From Mycoplasmatota bacterium (GTDB lineage Bacteria; Bacillota_I; Bacilli_A; RF39; UBA660), in contig DUWA01000087.1 in NCBI GenBank assembly GCA_012840755.1, positions 1 to 7,483 on the forward strand: 7,483 nt of DNA. Reading direction: 5' to 3'. The first letter of the stretch is position 1; every line of letters starts with the position of its first letter. The notes under the pieces were generated by a model. The model made no database searches. It was not told the DNA's origin and was given only the letters and a program-made list of their open reading frames with translations. The position numbers and the translations under genes are program-made. This document shows, one piece after another, positions 1 to 6,535 of the stretch.

Positions 1-11
1 AATAGTATATA

Positions 12-20
12 TGATATAAT
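12..20 (+). promoter_or_regulatory. Extended -10 promoter element of the rimP-nusA operon
   Basis: TG-A-TATAAT is a perfect extended -10 element, with TATAAT at 15-20. Any -35 element would lie at about -8 to -3, just outside the window, so only half of the promoter can be judged. Transcription would start near position 27, a few bases before the leader hairpin at 32-51. Confidence 0.6.
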
Positions 21-31
21 ATAAATGTATT

Positions 32-51
32 AGAGTGGGGATGCCCACTCT
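32..51 (+). promoter_or_regulatory. GC-rich leader hairpin before rimP, possible NusA-dependent attenuator
   Basis: AGAGTGGG (32-39) pairs perfectly with CCCACTCT (44-51) around a GATG loop, giving an 8-bp stem that is exceptionally GC-rich for this region. The 3' arm runs into a weak U tract (TCTTTAATG). A strong stem with a poor U tract is the form of terminator that needs NusA. In Bacillus subtilis the homologous operon leader is reported, as I recall, to be autoregulated by NusA-dependent termination, and NusA is encoded by the second gene here. The hairpin is seen directly; the attenuator role is inference. It could instead protect the 5' end of the mRNA, since it begins only a few bases after the predicted start site. 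Confidence 0.65.
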
Positions 52-71
52 TTAATGTAGGTGGAGGAATT

Positions 72-326
72 ATGGATATAGCTACTAAAATTAAAAATTT
101 AATAAAAAATATAATTGAAGAGAACGGATATGTTTTAGATAACGTATCATATGAAAAAGAAAGTGGTAATTATTACCTTCGAGTTGTAATAGATAAAGAT
201 GGAGTTATCGACATAGAAGATTGTGTAAATGTTACTAAAATAATTAATCCAATATTAGATGAAAATGATATAATTGATGATTATTATATATTAGATGTTT
301 GTTCTAAAGAGAAAGGTTGTGAATAA
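72..326 (+). CDS. rimP: Ribosome maturation factor RimP, N-terminal domain only (naturally short)
   Basis: RimP assists assembly of the 30S ribosomal subunit in the cytoplasm. The 84 residues match the N-terminal alpha/beta domain of the family: an amphipathic helix at about 1-20, the strand-rich segment NYYLRVVIDKDG (33-44), IDIEDCVNVTK (46-56) and YYILDV (71-76). Relatives are about 150-156 residues and continue with the conserved SSPGxxRPL motif and an SH3-like C-terminal domain. Here the chain ends as CSKEKGCE at the place where SSPG should start, so the second domain is missing. The stop codon is one base before the nusA start, so no remnant can be hidden between them. The start is fixed by GGAGG at 63-67. 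It is the first gene of the operon. Identity is supported by position and by the N-domain; whether the short protein still works is unknown. Confidence 0.85.
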   Translation: MDIATKIKNLIKNIIEENGYVLDNVSYEKESGNYYLRVVIDKDGVIDIEDCVNVTKIINPILDENDIIDDYYILDVCSKEKGCE

Positions 327-327
327 A

Positions 328-1467
328 ATGGACAATAAGGCCTTTAAAAATGCTGTTTTGCTTCTTGTTAAAGAAAAAGGAATAAAAGAAGATGTTATAT
401 ATAGTGCAATGGAATTAGCTCTTACAAGTGCATATAAGAAAAACTATAATTCATTATCTAATGTTAGAATTAATATTGACAGGGAAACAGGAGATATAAA
501 AGTTTATTCATTTAAAACAGTAATTAAAGATGAATTTACAAATCCAAATCCTGTTGATAAGGAAATTACTGAAGAAGAATTAGAAGAGGAATTAGAAGAG
601 GAATTTTATTATGATGAGAGAATTCATATTCTTCTAGAAGATGCTATTAAAATAATTCCAGATATACAAATAGGCGAAACAATTGAAGAAGAAGTAACTC
701 CAAAGGATTTTGGACGCGTAGCTGCAGCAACTGCTAAACAGGTAGTTATTCAAAAAATAAGGGAAGCTGAAAGAAATGTTATTATTGAAGAATTTCAAGA
801 TAAAGAAGATGAGATGGTATCTGGTATTGTAGCAATGGAAGATGCTAGAAATTATTACATAGACTTAGGAAGGACACAAGGGATTTTACCTAAAAGCGAG
901 GTTATTCCTGGAGAAAAAATAAAAATGGGTTCTAATATAAAAGTATATGTTACCAAAGTCGATAACAATTCAAAAGGGCCTATAATAATGCTTTCAAGAA
1001 ATCATTATGGATTTGTAAAAAGACTTTTTGAACTTGAGATTCCGGAAATTAATGAGGGAATAATATTAGTTTACAGTGTTGCACGTGATGCAGGTAATAG
1101 AACAAAAATAGCTGTTTATTCAGAAAATCCTAATGTTGATCCTATTGGATCTTGTATTGGAGAAAAGGGAACAAGAATTAATAGAATTATAAATGAACTT
1201 AATGGTGAAAAAATAGATGTAGTATCATATGATAAAGATCCGGCTAAATTTATTGAAAACGCTTTAAGCCCAGCTAGAAACTTGCATGTTTTTATAACTG
1301 AACCTAAGAAGCAAGAAGCTTTAGTTATTGTAGATAATGAAAACCTGTCTCTAGCAATTGGTAAAAAAGGTCTAAATGTTAGATTGGCTGCTAGATTAAC
1401 TCATTATAAAATAGATGTTAAAACATTTGAACAGGCTAAGGAAATGGGTATAAATATAGTAAAATAA
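328..1467 (+). CDS. nusA: Transcription termination/antitermination factor NusA
   Basis: NusA binds RNA polymerase and nascent RNA and modulates pausing, intrinsic termination and antitermination. The 379-residue protein shows the family layout: N-terminal polymerase-binding domain (about 1-155, including TPKDFGR 124-130 and the AAATAKQVVIQKIREAER segment 132-149), S1 domain (about 160-227), KH1 with GEKG (278-281) and KH2 with GKKG (345-348). It ends just after KH2, as in Gram-positive forms that lack the extra C-terminal acidic repeats of enterobacteria. An insertion of about 25-30 residues at 70-98, rich in Glu, splits the N-terminal domain compared with Bacillus NusA as I remember it. The start at 328 fits the conserved N-terminus and has GAGAAAGG upstream. 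An in-frame ATG at 295 would overlap rimP and add residues unlike the family. The stop codon lies within the rnpM ribosome binding site. Confidence 0.97.
   Translation: MDNKAFKNAVLLLVKEKGIKEDVIYSAMELALTSAYKKNYNSLSNVRINIDRETGDIKVYSFKTVIKDEFTNPNPVDKEITEEELEEELEEEFYYDERIHILLEDAIKIIPDIQIGETIEEEVTPKDFGRVAAATAKQVVIQKIREAERNVIIEEFQDKEDEMVSGIVAMEDARNYYIDLGRTQGILPKSEVIPGEKIKMGSNIKVYVTKVDNNSKGPIIMLSRNHYGFVKRLFELEIPEINEGIILVYSVARDAGNRTKIAVYSENPNVDPIGSCIGEKGTRINRIINELNGEKIDVVSYDKDPAKFIENALSPARNLHVFITEPKKQEALVIVDNENLSLAIGKKGLNVRLAARLTHYKIDVKTFEQAKEMGINIVK
577..605 (+). repeat. 12-bp tandem repeat inside nusA encoding Glu-Leu-Glu-Glu
   Basis: GAATTAGAAGAG occurs twice perfectly (577-588 and 589-600), and a third copy starts with GAATT (601-605). 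The period is a multiple of three, so gain or loss of units keeps the nusA frame and changes the number of ELEE units (residues 84-92). It sits inside the acidic insertion of the NusA N-terminal domain. Confidence 0.9.
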
Positions 1468-1477
1468 GGAGGTTGTT

Positions 1478-1738
1478 ATGAAAGTAAGAAAAATTCCTAT
1501 GAGAAGTTGTGTAGTTACTAAAGAAAAACTTCCAAAACAAGAACTTATTCGTGTAGTGAGAACCCCAGAAGGTAATGTTATAGTTGACATTACTGGAAAG
1601 GCAAATGGTAGAGGTGCTTATCTAAAAAAAGACATTAGTGTTATAGATAAAGCAGAAAAAACAAAGGTTTTGAATCGCTTTTTAGAAATAGAAGTGAATA
1701 AACAGATTTTTGATGAATTAAGAAATCTAATAAAGTAA
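1478..1738 (+). CDS. rnpM: YlxR/RnpM family RNA-binding protein (RNase P modulator)
   Basis: This is a small basic protein of the YlxR (DUF448) family, 86 residues. Family marks are the N-terminal [14 protein letters not shown] (4-17), ELIRVVR (22-28) and the signature GRGAYL (44-49). The family fold binds RNA. In Bacillus subtilis YlxR has been reported to interact with the RNase P RNA and lower its activity, hence the name RnpM; older work proposed regulation of glucose-responsive genes. AAGGAGG at 1466-1472 overlaps the nusA TAA stop, so the two genes are likely translationally linked. In Bacillus the next gene would be ylxQ, an L7Ae-like protein, but here only 23 bases separate this stop from infB. 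Family identity is firm; the RNase P role is taken from the Bacillus homologue. Confidence 0.93.
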   Translation: MKVRKIPMRSCVVTKEKLPKQELIRVVRTPEGNVIVDITGKANGRGAYLKKDISVIDKAEKTKVLNRFLEIEVNKQIFDELRNLIK

Positions 1739-1761
1739 AAAAAGAAAAGAGGTGTTTATTT

Positions 1762-3864
1762 ATGATGACTGTATATGAATATGCAAGCGATGTAAATAAA
1801 ACTGTAGCTGAAATACTTACAAAATGTAAGCAATTAGAAATTAATGTTTCGAGTAAGGATGATTATCTAAGTGAAGACGATATAGTAATGCTAGATAATA
1901 GTTTAGATAATTATAATGAAGAATTAGAAGAAACACTAGATGAAATTGTCGAAGATTTAATTGAAACTAAGAATATCAAAGTTAATGATAATTCTATATC
2001 GAAAGAAAAATTAAAGAAAAAGGAAATAACTAAAACTAATAAAAAAGATCTAGCTATTAAGAAAAAACAAATGTATAAAAACAAAGAAAAACTTATTAGT
2101 AATACAAATGTTGACAATGAAAATATCGTTTTTTATAAAGAAAATATGACAATAAGTGAATTGGCAGAAGCAATTGGTGTATCAAGTGCAGAAGTTATTA
2201 AAAAGCTATTTTCACTAGGAGTAATGGCAACAGTAAATAATTCAATAAGCTATGAAAATGCTGAAATTTTAGTTATGGATTATAATAAAGAATTAAAAAA
2301 GGAATCTAGTGCAGATGTAACTAATTTTGAAGAATTTGAAATAATTGATAAAGAAGAGGATTTAGTACCTCGTCCGCCAGTAGTAACAATAATGGGACAT
2401 GTTGACCACGGGAAAACTACATTACTTGATACAATTAGAAAAGCTAATGTGGCTAGTGGTGAGGCTGGTGGAATTACACAGGCTATTAATGCATATCAGG
2501 CTAAATTCAATGAAAACTTAATTACTTTCATTGATACTCCAGGGCATGCTGCATTTACAGAAATGCGTGCAAGAGGTGCAAGCATTACTGATATTGTAAT
2601 AATAATAGTTGCTGCTGATGATGGTGTAATGCCACAGACTAAAGAAGCGATTGATCATGCTAAAGCAGCTAATGTACCTATAATTGTTGCTATAAACAAA
2701 ATAGACAAACCAACGGCTAACATTGACAAAGTTATATCAGAACTTACAGAATATGGATTAACTCCAGATACATGGGGAGGCGATACTTTATATAATAAAA
2801 TATCAGCTATAACTGGCGAGGGTATTGATGAACTTTTAGAAAACATTTTATTAGTAGCCGAGATGGAAAATTATAGAGCTAATCCTAATAGATATGCAGT
2901 AGGTACTGTTGTAGAATCAAGGTTAGATAAACACGTTGGACCAGTTGTAACAGTCTTAATCCAAAATGGTACTTTAAGACTTGGGGACCCGATTGTAGTT
3001 GGGACAGCCTATGGTAAAGTACGAACACTTAGAAACGATAAAGGCGAAGAAATTACAGAATCAAAACCATCTCAACCAGTTGAAATTACAGGCATTAATG
3101 AAGTTCCTGCAGCTGGTGACAAGTTTATGGCTTTTGAAACTGAAAAACAAGCAAGAAGTATTGGTGAAGAAAGAAAGAAAAACGCTAGAGAGAAAGATAA
3201 CGCTTCTAAAAGTGCTATTTCGTTAGATGATTTATTTTCTAAAATTAAAGAGGGAATAAAAGAAGTAAATATTATAATTAAAGCAGATGTTAATGGTAGT
3301 AGTGAAGCAGTTAAAAATTCATTGGAATCTATTAATGTTGAGGGTGTAAAAGTAAAAGTAATTAGAAGTAGTGTTGGTGGAATTACCGAAAGTGATATAG
3401 TTCTAGCTAAGGCATCCAATGCTATTATTATTGGTTTTAATATTAGACCAACGAATAGTATAAAAGAGTATGCAAAAGAAAATCAAGTTGAGATTAGATT
3501 ATATAACATAATATATAAAGCAGTTGAGGATATGGAAGCAGCTATGAAGGGTATGTTGGAACCTATATATGAAGAAAAGGTTACTGGTTCAGCTGAAGTT
3601 AGACAATTATTTAAATTTTCTAAGGTTGGAACAATTGCTGGATCGTATGTTATAGATGGTGTAGTGACACGTTCTTCGAAAGCAAGAATCATAAGAGACT
3701 CAATTGTTGTATATGAAGGAGAAATAAATTCACTACAAAGAGAGAAAGATACAGTTAAAGAGGTTAAAAAAGGTTTCGAGTGTGGTATTACAGTGGATAA
3801 ATTCACAGATATTAAAGTTGGGGATATAATTGAGGCTTACGAGATTGTTGAGGTAAAAAGATAA
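1762..3864 (+). CDS. infB: Translation initiation factor IF-2
   Basis: IF-2 is the GTPase that brings fMet-tRNA to the 30S subunit and promotes 50S joining. The 700 residues contain an N-terminal IF2_N module ([19 protein letters not shown], 4-22), a charged Lys/Glu/Asn linker (about 45-125), a second IF2_N module ([12 protein letters not shown], about 129-140), then the G domain: G1 GHVDHGKT (212-219), switch segment GEAGGITQ, G3 DTPGH (258-262), G4 NKID (312-315) and G5 SAITGEG (348-354). Beta-barrel domain II, domain III and the C-terminal fMet-binding barrel follow. Length is close to the 716 of Bacillus subtilis. AGAGGTG at 1748-1754 is the ribosome binding site. Two ATG codons in tandem (1762, 1765) leave the exact start open by one residue. 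The stop overlaps the rbfA start. Confidence 0.98.
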   Translation: MMTVYEYASDVNKTVAEILTKCKQLEINVSSKDDYLSEDDIVMLDNSLDNYNEELEETLDEIVEDLIETKNIKVNDNSISKEKLKKKEITKTNKKDLAIKKKQMYKNKEKLISNTNVDNENIVFYKENMTISELAEAIGVSSAEVIKKLFSLGVMATVNNSISYENAEILVMDYNKELKKESSADVTNFEEFEIIDKEEDLVPRPPVVTIMGHVDHGKTTLLDTIRKANVASGEAGGITQAINAYQAKFNENLITFIDTPGHAAFTEMRARGASITDIVIIIVAADDGVMPQTKEAIDHAKAANVPIIVAINKIDKPTANIDKVISELTEYGLTPDTWGGDTLYNKISAITGEGIDELLENILLVAEMENYRANPNRYAVGTVVESRLDKHVGPVVTVLIQNGTLRLGDPIVVGTAYGKVRTLRNDKGEEITESKPSQPVEITGINEVPAAGDKFMAFETEKQARSIGEERKKNAREKDNASKSAISLDDLFSKIKEGIKEVNIIIKADVNGSSEAVKNSLESINVEGVKVKVIRSSVGGITESDIVLAKASNAIIIGFNIRPTNSIKEYAKENQVEIRLYNIIYKAVEDMEAAMKGMLEPIYEEKVTGSAEVRQLFKFSKVGTIAGSYVIDGVVTRSSKARIIRDSIVVYEGEINSLQREKDTVKEVKKGFECGITVDKFTDIKVGDIIEAYEIVEVKR

Positions 3865-4208
3865 TGAGTTTAAAAACTGATAGAATAGCAAGTAGCTTAG
3901 TTAAAGAGATTAGTTATATTCTTGCAATGGAAGTTAAAAATAAAGATATTAAATTTGTTACAATAACTGAAGTTAAGTTAACAACAGATCTAAGTTTTGC
4001 TAAAGTTTATTACACTGTTCTTAATGAAAATACTAAAGATGAAACTGAAAAGGCTTTAAAAAGTGCAAGCGGGTTTATTAGAAAAAAACTGGCTGATAGA
4101 ATAAAGATAAGACATATCCCAGAACTTGATTTTATATATGATGAGTCCATCGAGTATGGTTCTAAAATAGAGTCCATAATTACTGAAATAAACGAGGAAA
4201 AAGAATAA
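3864..4208 (+). CDS. rbfA: 30S ribosome-binding factor RbfA
   Basis: RbfA is a single-domain KH-fold protein that binds the immature 30S subunit and helps maturation of 16S rRNA, notably during cold adaptation. The 114 residues show the family pattern: TDRIASSLVKEISYIL (5-20), VTITEVKLTTDLSFAKVYY (32-50), and the interrupted-helix signature ASG (68-70) in SASGFIRKKLADRI, then RHIPELDFIYDESIEYG (83-99). Length is normal. The ATG overlaps the last base of the infB stop (TAATG), with GAGG at 3850-3853 inside infB, so it is probably expressed by translational coupling. In Bacillus ylxP lies between infB and rbfA and truB follows; neither is present here, and rbfA ends the operon. The downstream sequence has no strong terminator. 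Confidence 0.96.
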   Translation: MSLKTDRIASSLVKEISYILAMEVKNKDIKFVTITEVKLTTDLSFAKVYYTVLNENTKDETEKALKSASGFIRKKLADRIKIRHIPELDFIYDESIEYGSKIESIITEINEEKE

Positions 4209-4267
4209 ATATTTAAATGATTAGTAAAATTTTATTAAATGAATATATATAAAATAATGATATATAT

Positions 4268-4312
4268 AACATATACATAATTATTAGAATATGATATAAT
4301 TATGTATATGTT
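4268..4312. repeat. 17-bp perfect inverted repeat overlapping the T-box promoter; possible weak rbfA terminator
   Basis: Bases 4268-4284 are the exact reverse complement of 4296-4312, around an 11-base loop (4285-4295). Only two of the 17 pairs are G-C, and there is no U run directly after it (TTATATTAATTT follows). It is therefore at best a weak terminator for rbfA. The -10 hexamer of the next promoter falls in the loop end and right arm. A protein-binding operator or a chance product of AT-rich sequence are alternatives. Confidence 0.6.
4272..4300 (+). promoter_or_regulatory. Promoter of the T-box-deoC-tyrS operon
   Basis: TATACA (4272-4277, four of six matches to TTGACA) lies 17 bases before a perfect TATAAT (4295-4300), and TG at 4292-4293 makes the latter an extended -10. 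The start of transcription would be near 4307, about 13 bases before the base of T-box stem I at 4320. Confidence 0.7.
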
Positions 4313-4319
4313 TATATTA

Positions 4320-4516
4320 ATTTAGCGTTGAAAAATGCTTTAGAAATATAGTTGGTAATTAGAAAACTAGTGGGTGATGAAAACTAGTCAAGATTATATT
4401 TTAAGTTACACATTTTGAGCTAAATCACATAAAGTGTTATATTTAAAGAGCATAAATCTTATGAAATAAGGTGGTACCGCGGAATAGTTTCGTCCTTATA
4501 TTTATAGGATTTTTTT
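4320..4516 (+). promoter_or_regulatory. T-box leader specific for tRNA-Tyr
   Basis: All main T-box parts can be drawn. Stem I closes with ATTTAGC (4320-4326) and GCTAAAT (4419-4425). A GTTGA/GA internal loop (4327-4331, 4417-4418) fits the K-turn position. AAAATG pairs with CATTTT (4332-4337, 4411-4416). The specifier loop follows, with UAC (Tyr) at 4407-4409 and the usual A after it. AAATATA pairs with TATATTT (4344-4350, 4395-4401), and the apex is an ACTAGT hairpin (4366-4388). CATAA/TTATG (4451-4463) may be stem III. The antiterminator pairs 4466-4471 with 4494-4499 and exposes the bulge UGGUACC (4472-4478), whose UGGU complements the tRNA end ACCA. Uncharged tRNA-Tyr would stabilise the antiterminator and let transcription into deoC-tyrS continue. 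Specifier and downstream tyrS agree. Confidence 0.95.
4493..4516 (+). terminator. T-box intrinsic terminator
   Basis: TCC(T)TAT (4493-4499) pairs with ATAGGA (4504-4509), with one bulged T, and is followed by seven T (4510-4516). The left arm is the same CCTTAT that forms the antiterminator helix, so the two structures exclude each other. This is the off state of the riboswitch when tRNA-Tyr is charged. Confidence 0.85.
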
Positions 4517-4585
4517 GTAACAATTTAAGATTTATAAGTTAAAATATAAAATATAGTTTATAGCATATATAATAGGAGGATTTTT

Positions 4586-5245
4586 ATGAGCATAAATAAG
4601 ATGATTGACCACACAAATTTAACTGCATATGCAACTGAAGAAGATATTAAAAAGCTATGTGAGGAAGCAAAACAATATGGTTTTTCTGTAGTATGTGTTC
4701 CATTATGTTATGTTGAATATGCAAAAGAATTATTAAAAAAAACCAGTGTACAAGTATGTACAGTGGTTGGATTTCCGCTAGGAAATACTACTTCTGCGGT
4801 TAAAGAATTTGAAGCAATCTGTGCTGTTGAACTAGGTGCAGATGAGATAGATATGGTAATTAACATTGGAGCGCTAAAAGATAAGAAATATGAATATATA
4901 AAAAGAGAAATTGAAGAAATAAGAGATTCTATAGGTGGTAGGGTTTTAAAAGTAATAATTGAAGAATGCTACTTAACTGAAGAAGAAATTATAAAAATGA
5001 TTGAAATTTGTAATGAAACATTTGTTAATTATGTTAAAACATCCACTGGATATGGTACATATGGAGCGACAACTGAAACAGTTTCATTGATTAAACAAAA
5101 ATCAGGAGACTTACTTGAAATAAAAGCAAGTGGTGGAATTAAATCAATTTCTCAAGTATACGATTTATTAGAATCAGGTGCAACGAGAATAGGAACAAGT
5201 AGTGGTGTTAAAATAATGGAGGAGTTAAACAATGAAAATATTTGA
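4586..5245 (+). CDS. deoC: Deoxyribose-phosphate aldolase DeoC
   Basis: DeoC is a class I aldolase that splits 2-deoxy-D-ribose 5-phosphate into glyceraldehyde 3-phosphate and acetaldehyde during deoxynucleoside catabolism. The 219 residues form a single TIM barrel of normal length. Active-site segments are intact: EIDMVIN with Asp89, KTSTG with the Schiff-base Lys151, and KASGG with the proton-relay Lys180 (matching Asp102, Lys167 and Lys201 of the E. coli enzyme). IDHTNL (7-12) is the typical N-terminal motif. AGGAGG at 4574-4579 fixes the start. The gene lies directly after a tyrosine-specific T-box and overlaps tyrS by 14 bases. It is thus expected to respond to tRNA-Tyr charging rather than to a deoxynucleoside repressor, an unusual setting since deoC normally sits with deoD, pdp, cdd or nupC genes. 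Function is secure; the reason for the linkage is not known. Confidence 0.96.
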   Translation: MSINKMIDHTNLTAYATEEDIKKLCEEAKQYGFSVVCVPLCYVEYAKELLKKTSVQVCTVVGFPLGNTTSAVKEFEAICAVELGADEIDMVINIGALKDKKYEYIKREIEEIRDSIGGRVLKVIIEECYLTEEEIIKMIEICNETFVNYVKTSTGYGTYGATTETVSLIKQKSGDLLEIKASGGIKSISQVYDLLESGATRIGTSSGVKIMEELNNENI

Positions 5246-6461
5246 TGATTTAAAGTGGCGAGGATTAATAAATGATATAACTAGTCCGGAACTTGAAGAA
5301 AAATTAAATCAAGGCGGATTGACTTTTTATATTGGAACGGATCCTACAGGTGATAGTATGCATATTGGTCATTTTTCTTCTTTCTTAATTTCAAAAAGAT
5401 TAAAAGATGCAGGACACAATCCAATACTTTTAGTAGGAGGAGCAACAGGATTAATAGGTGATCCAAAACCTACTTCTGAAAGACCAATGATAACTAAAGA
5501 AGAAGTCGAATATAATTTTAAAAAATTAAAAGAACAGGCAGAAGGAATATTTGGATTTGAAGTTGTGAATAATTATGATTGGTTCAAGGATATAACTTAT
5601 ATTGATTTTTTAAGAGATTATGGTAAATATTTTAATATTAATTATATGTTGGCTAAAGATATAATAAAAAGAAGATTAGATGATGGAATAACTTATACTG
5701 AATTTTCTTATATGTTAATGCAAGCTATGGATTTTATGTATTTATTTGAAAATAGAGGTGTAACATTACAAGTTGCAGGTCAAGATCAATGGGGGAATAT
5801 TACAGCAGGAGTTGAACTTATAAGGAAAAAATTAGGAAAAGAAGCTTATGCTTTTACGATGCCTTTATTAACTAAAGCAGATGGAACAAAGTTTGGAAAA
5901 ACAGAAGGTGAGTCGATATGGTTAGACAAAGAAAAAACAACATCATATGAACTATATCAATTTTTCTTAAATAGTGAGGATTCAAAGGTTATTGACTACT
6001 TGAAGAAATTAACATTCTTATCTAAGGAAGAGATTGAACAGCTAGAAAAAATTAATAACGAAACACCACATTTAAGAATAGCTCATAAAAAATTAGCAGA
6101 AGAAGTGATTACATTTTTGCACGGAAAAGAAGAATATGACAGTGCAGTTAGAATTAGTGAAGCGTTATTTAATGGAGATATAAGATCTTTAACATATAAA
6201 GAAGTAATAGATAATTTTAAAGATGTTCCTAATTTTAAAATTAATAGTGATACAACCTTGATAGATTTACTTGTTAATAATCAGATAGCTTCTAGTAAAA
6301 GAGAAGCCCGTGAATTTATTAACGCAGGTTCTATTAGTGTTAATGGAGAAATTATCAAAGATGAAAACCAAATTATTAATGAGAAAATTGCAATAGATAA
6401 AAAAGTAGTTATAGTTAGGCGAGGTAAGAAAAAGTATTATATGGGTTTAATTGAAAACTAA
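5232..6461 (+). CDS. tyrS: Tyrosyl-tRNA synthetase
   Basis: TyrS is a class I aminoacyl-tRNA synthetase that charges tRNA-Tyr with tyrosine using ATP. The 409 residues have the bacterial TyrRS layout: a Rossmann catalytic domain with HIGH (44-47) and KFGKT (220-224) as the KMSKS loop, tyrosine-pocket residues Tyr33, Tyr160, Gln164 and Asp167 in YMLMQAMDF, and the conserved GQDQWGN (183-189). An alpha-helical anticodon domain and a C-terminal S4-like RNA-binding domain (about 342-400, SKREAREFINAGSISVNG) follow. Length is close to the roughly 420 of Bacillus enzymes. The start lies inside the end of deoC, with GGAGGAG at about 5220-5226 as ribosome binding site, so translation of the two is probably coupled. 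The tRNA-Tyr T-box upstream gives direct feedback on its product. Confidence 0.97.
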   Translation: MKIFDDLKWRGLINDITSPELEEKLNQGGLTFYIGTDPTGDSMHIGHFSSFLISKRLKDAGHNPILLVGGATGLIGDPKPTSERPMITKEEVEYNFKKLKEQAEGIFGFEVVNNYDWFKDITYIDFLRDYGKYFNINYMLAKDIIKRRLDDGITYTEFSYMLMQAMDFMYLFENRGVTLQVAGQDQWGNITAGVELIRKKLGKEAYAFTMPLLTKADGTKFGKTEGESIWLDKEKTTSYELYQFFLNSEDSKVIDYLKKLTFLSKEEIEQLEKINNETPHLRIAHKKLAEEVITFLHGKEEYDSAVRISEALFNGDIRSLTYKEVIDNFKDVPNFKINSDTTLIDLLVNNQIASSKREAREFINAGSISVNGEIIKDENQIINEKIAIDKKVVIVRRGKKKYYMGLIEN

Positions 6462-6462
6462 C

Positions 6463-6491
6463 AAAAAATGTAGATTAATTCTACATTTTTT
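6463..6491. terminator. Bidirectional intrinsic terminator between tyrS and rpsD
   Basis: AAAAAATGTAGA (6463-6474) is a perfect 12-bp complement of TCTACATTTTTT (6480-6491), with a TTAAT loop. The T run on the + strand serves tyrS, whose stop codon ends at 6461. The A run on the left arm gives a T run on the - strand, so it can back up rpsD termination too. Confidence 0.85.
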
Positions 6492-6510
6492 AATACAAAT
6501 TTTATTTTAT

Positions 6511-6535
6511 AAAAAAAAAGAAGTAAGTACTTCTT
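6511..6535 (-). terminator. rpsD intrinsic terminator, overlapping the stop codon
   Basis: On the - strand a hairpin AGAAGT-ACTT-ACTTCT (6534 to 6519, one more pair possible at 6535/6518) runs straight into a T run complementary to the nine A at 6511-6519. The stem includes two bases of the rpsD stop codon (6534-6536), so the gene has essentially no 3' untranslated spacer. Confidence 0.8.

Noticed and set aside
72..326. RimP shortened by a frameshift
   Set aside because: Only one base separates its stop from nusA, and no RimP C-domain residues appear in any frame of the following sequence, which is nusA.
295..327. Upstream in-frame ATG that would extend NusA by 11 residues and overlap rimP
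   Set aside because: The extra residues do not fit the NusA N-terminus, and the ATG at 328 has a suitable ribosome binding site and the conserved start.
1396..1590. Hydrophobic 64-residue frame on the - strand across the nusA-rnpM junction
   Set aside because: It lies wholly opposite two confident genes, lacks a ribosome binding site, and its hydrophobicity follows from A-rich sense codons read in reverse.
2100..2160. Internal start for a short IF-2 form, as known for Bacillus infB
   Set aside because: Met codons exist in the linker region but none has a convincing Shine-Dalgarno upstream; purine-rich runs are common everywhere in this gene.
3072..3806. Long open frames on the - strand within infB
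   Set aside because: They are antisense shadows of the infB coding frame, with no ribosome binding site or recognisable protein pattern.
4229..4255. ATTTTAT/ATAAAAT inverted repeat after rbfA as terminator
   Set aside because: Only seven A-T pairs with a 13-base loop and no T run; expected by chance in sequence this AT-rich.
4517..4573. Second promoter or small gene between the T-box terminator and deoC
   Set aside because: The stretch is AT-rich and has TATA-like words but no paired -35/-10 at good spacing and no reading frame.
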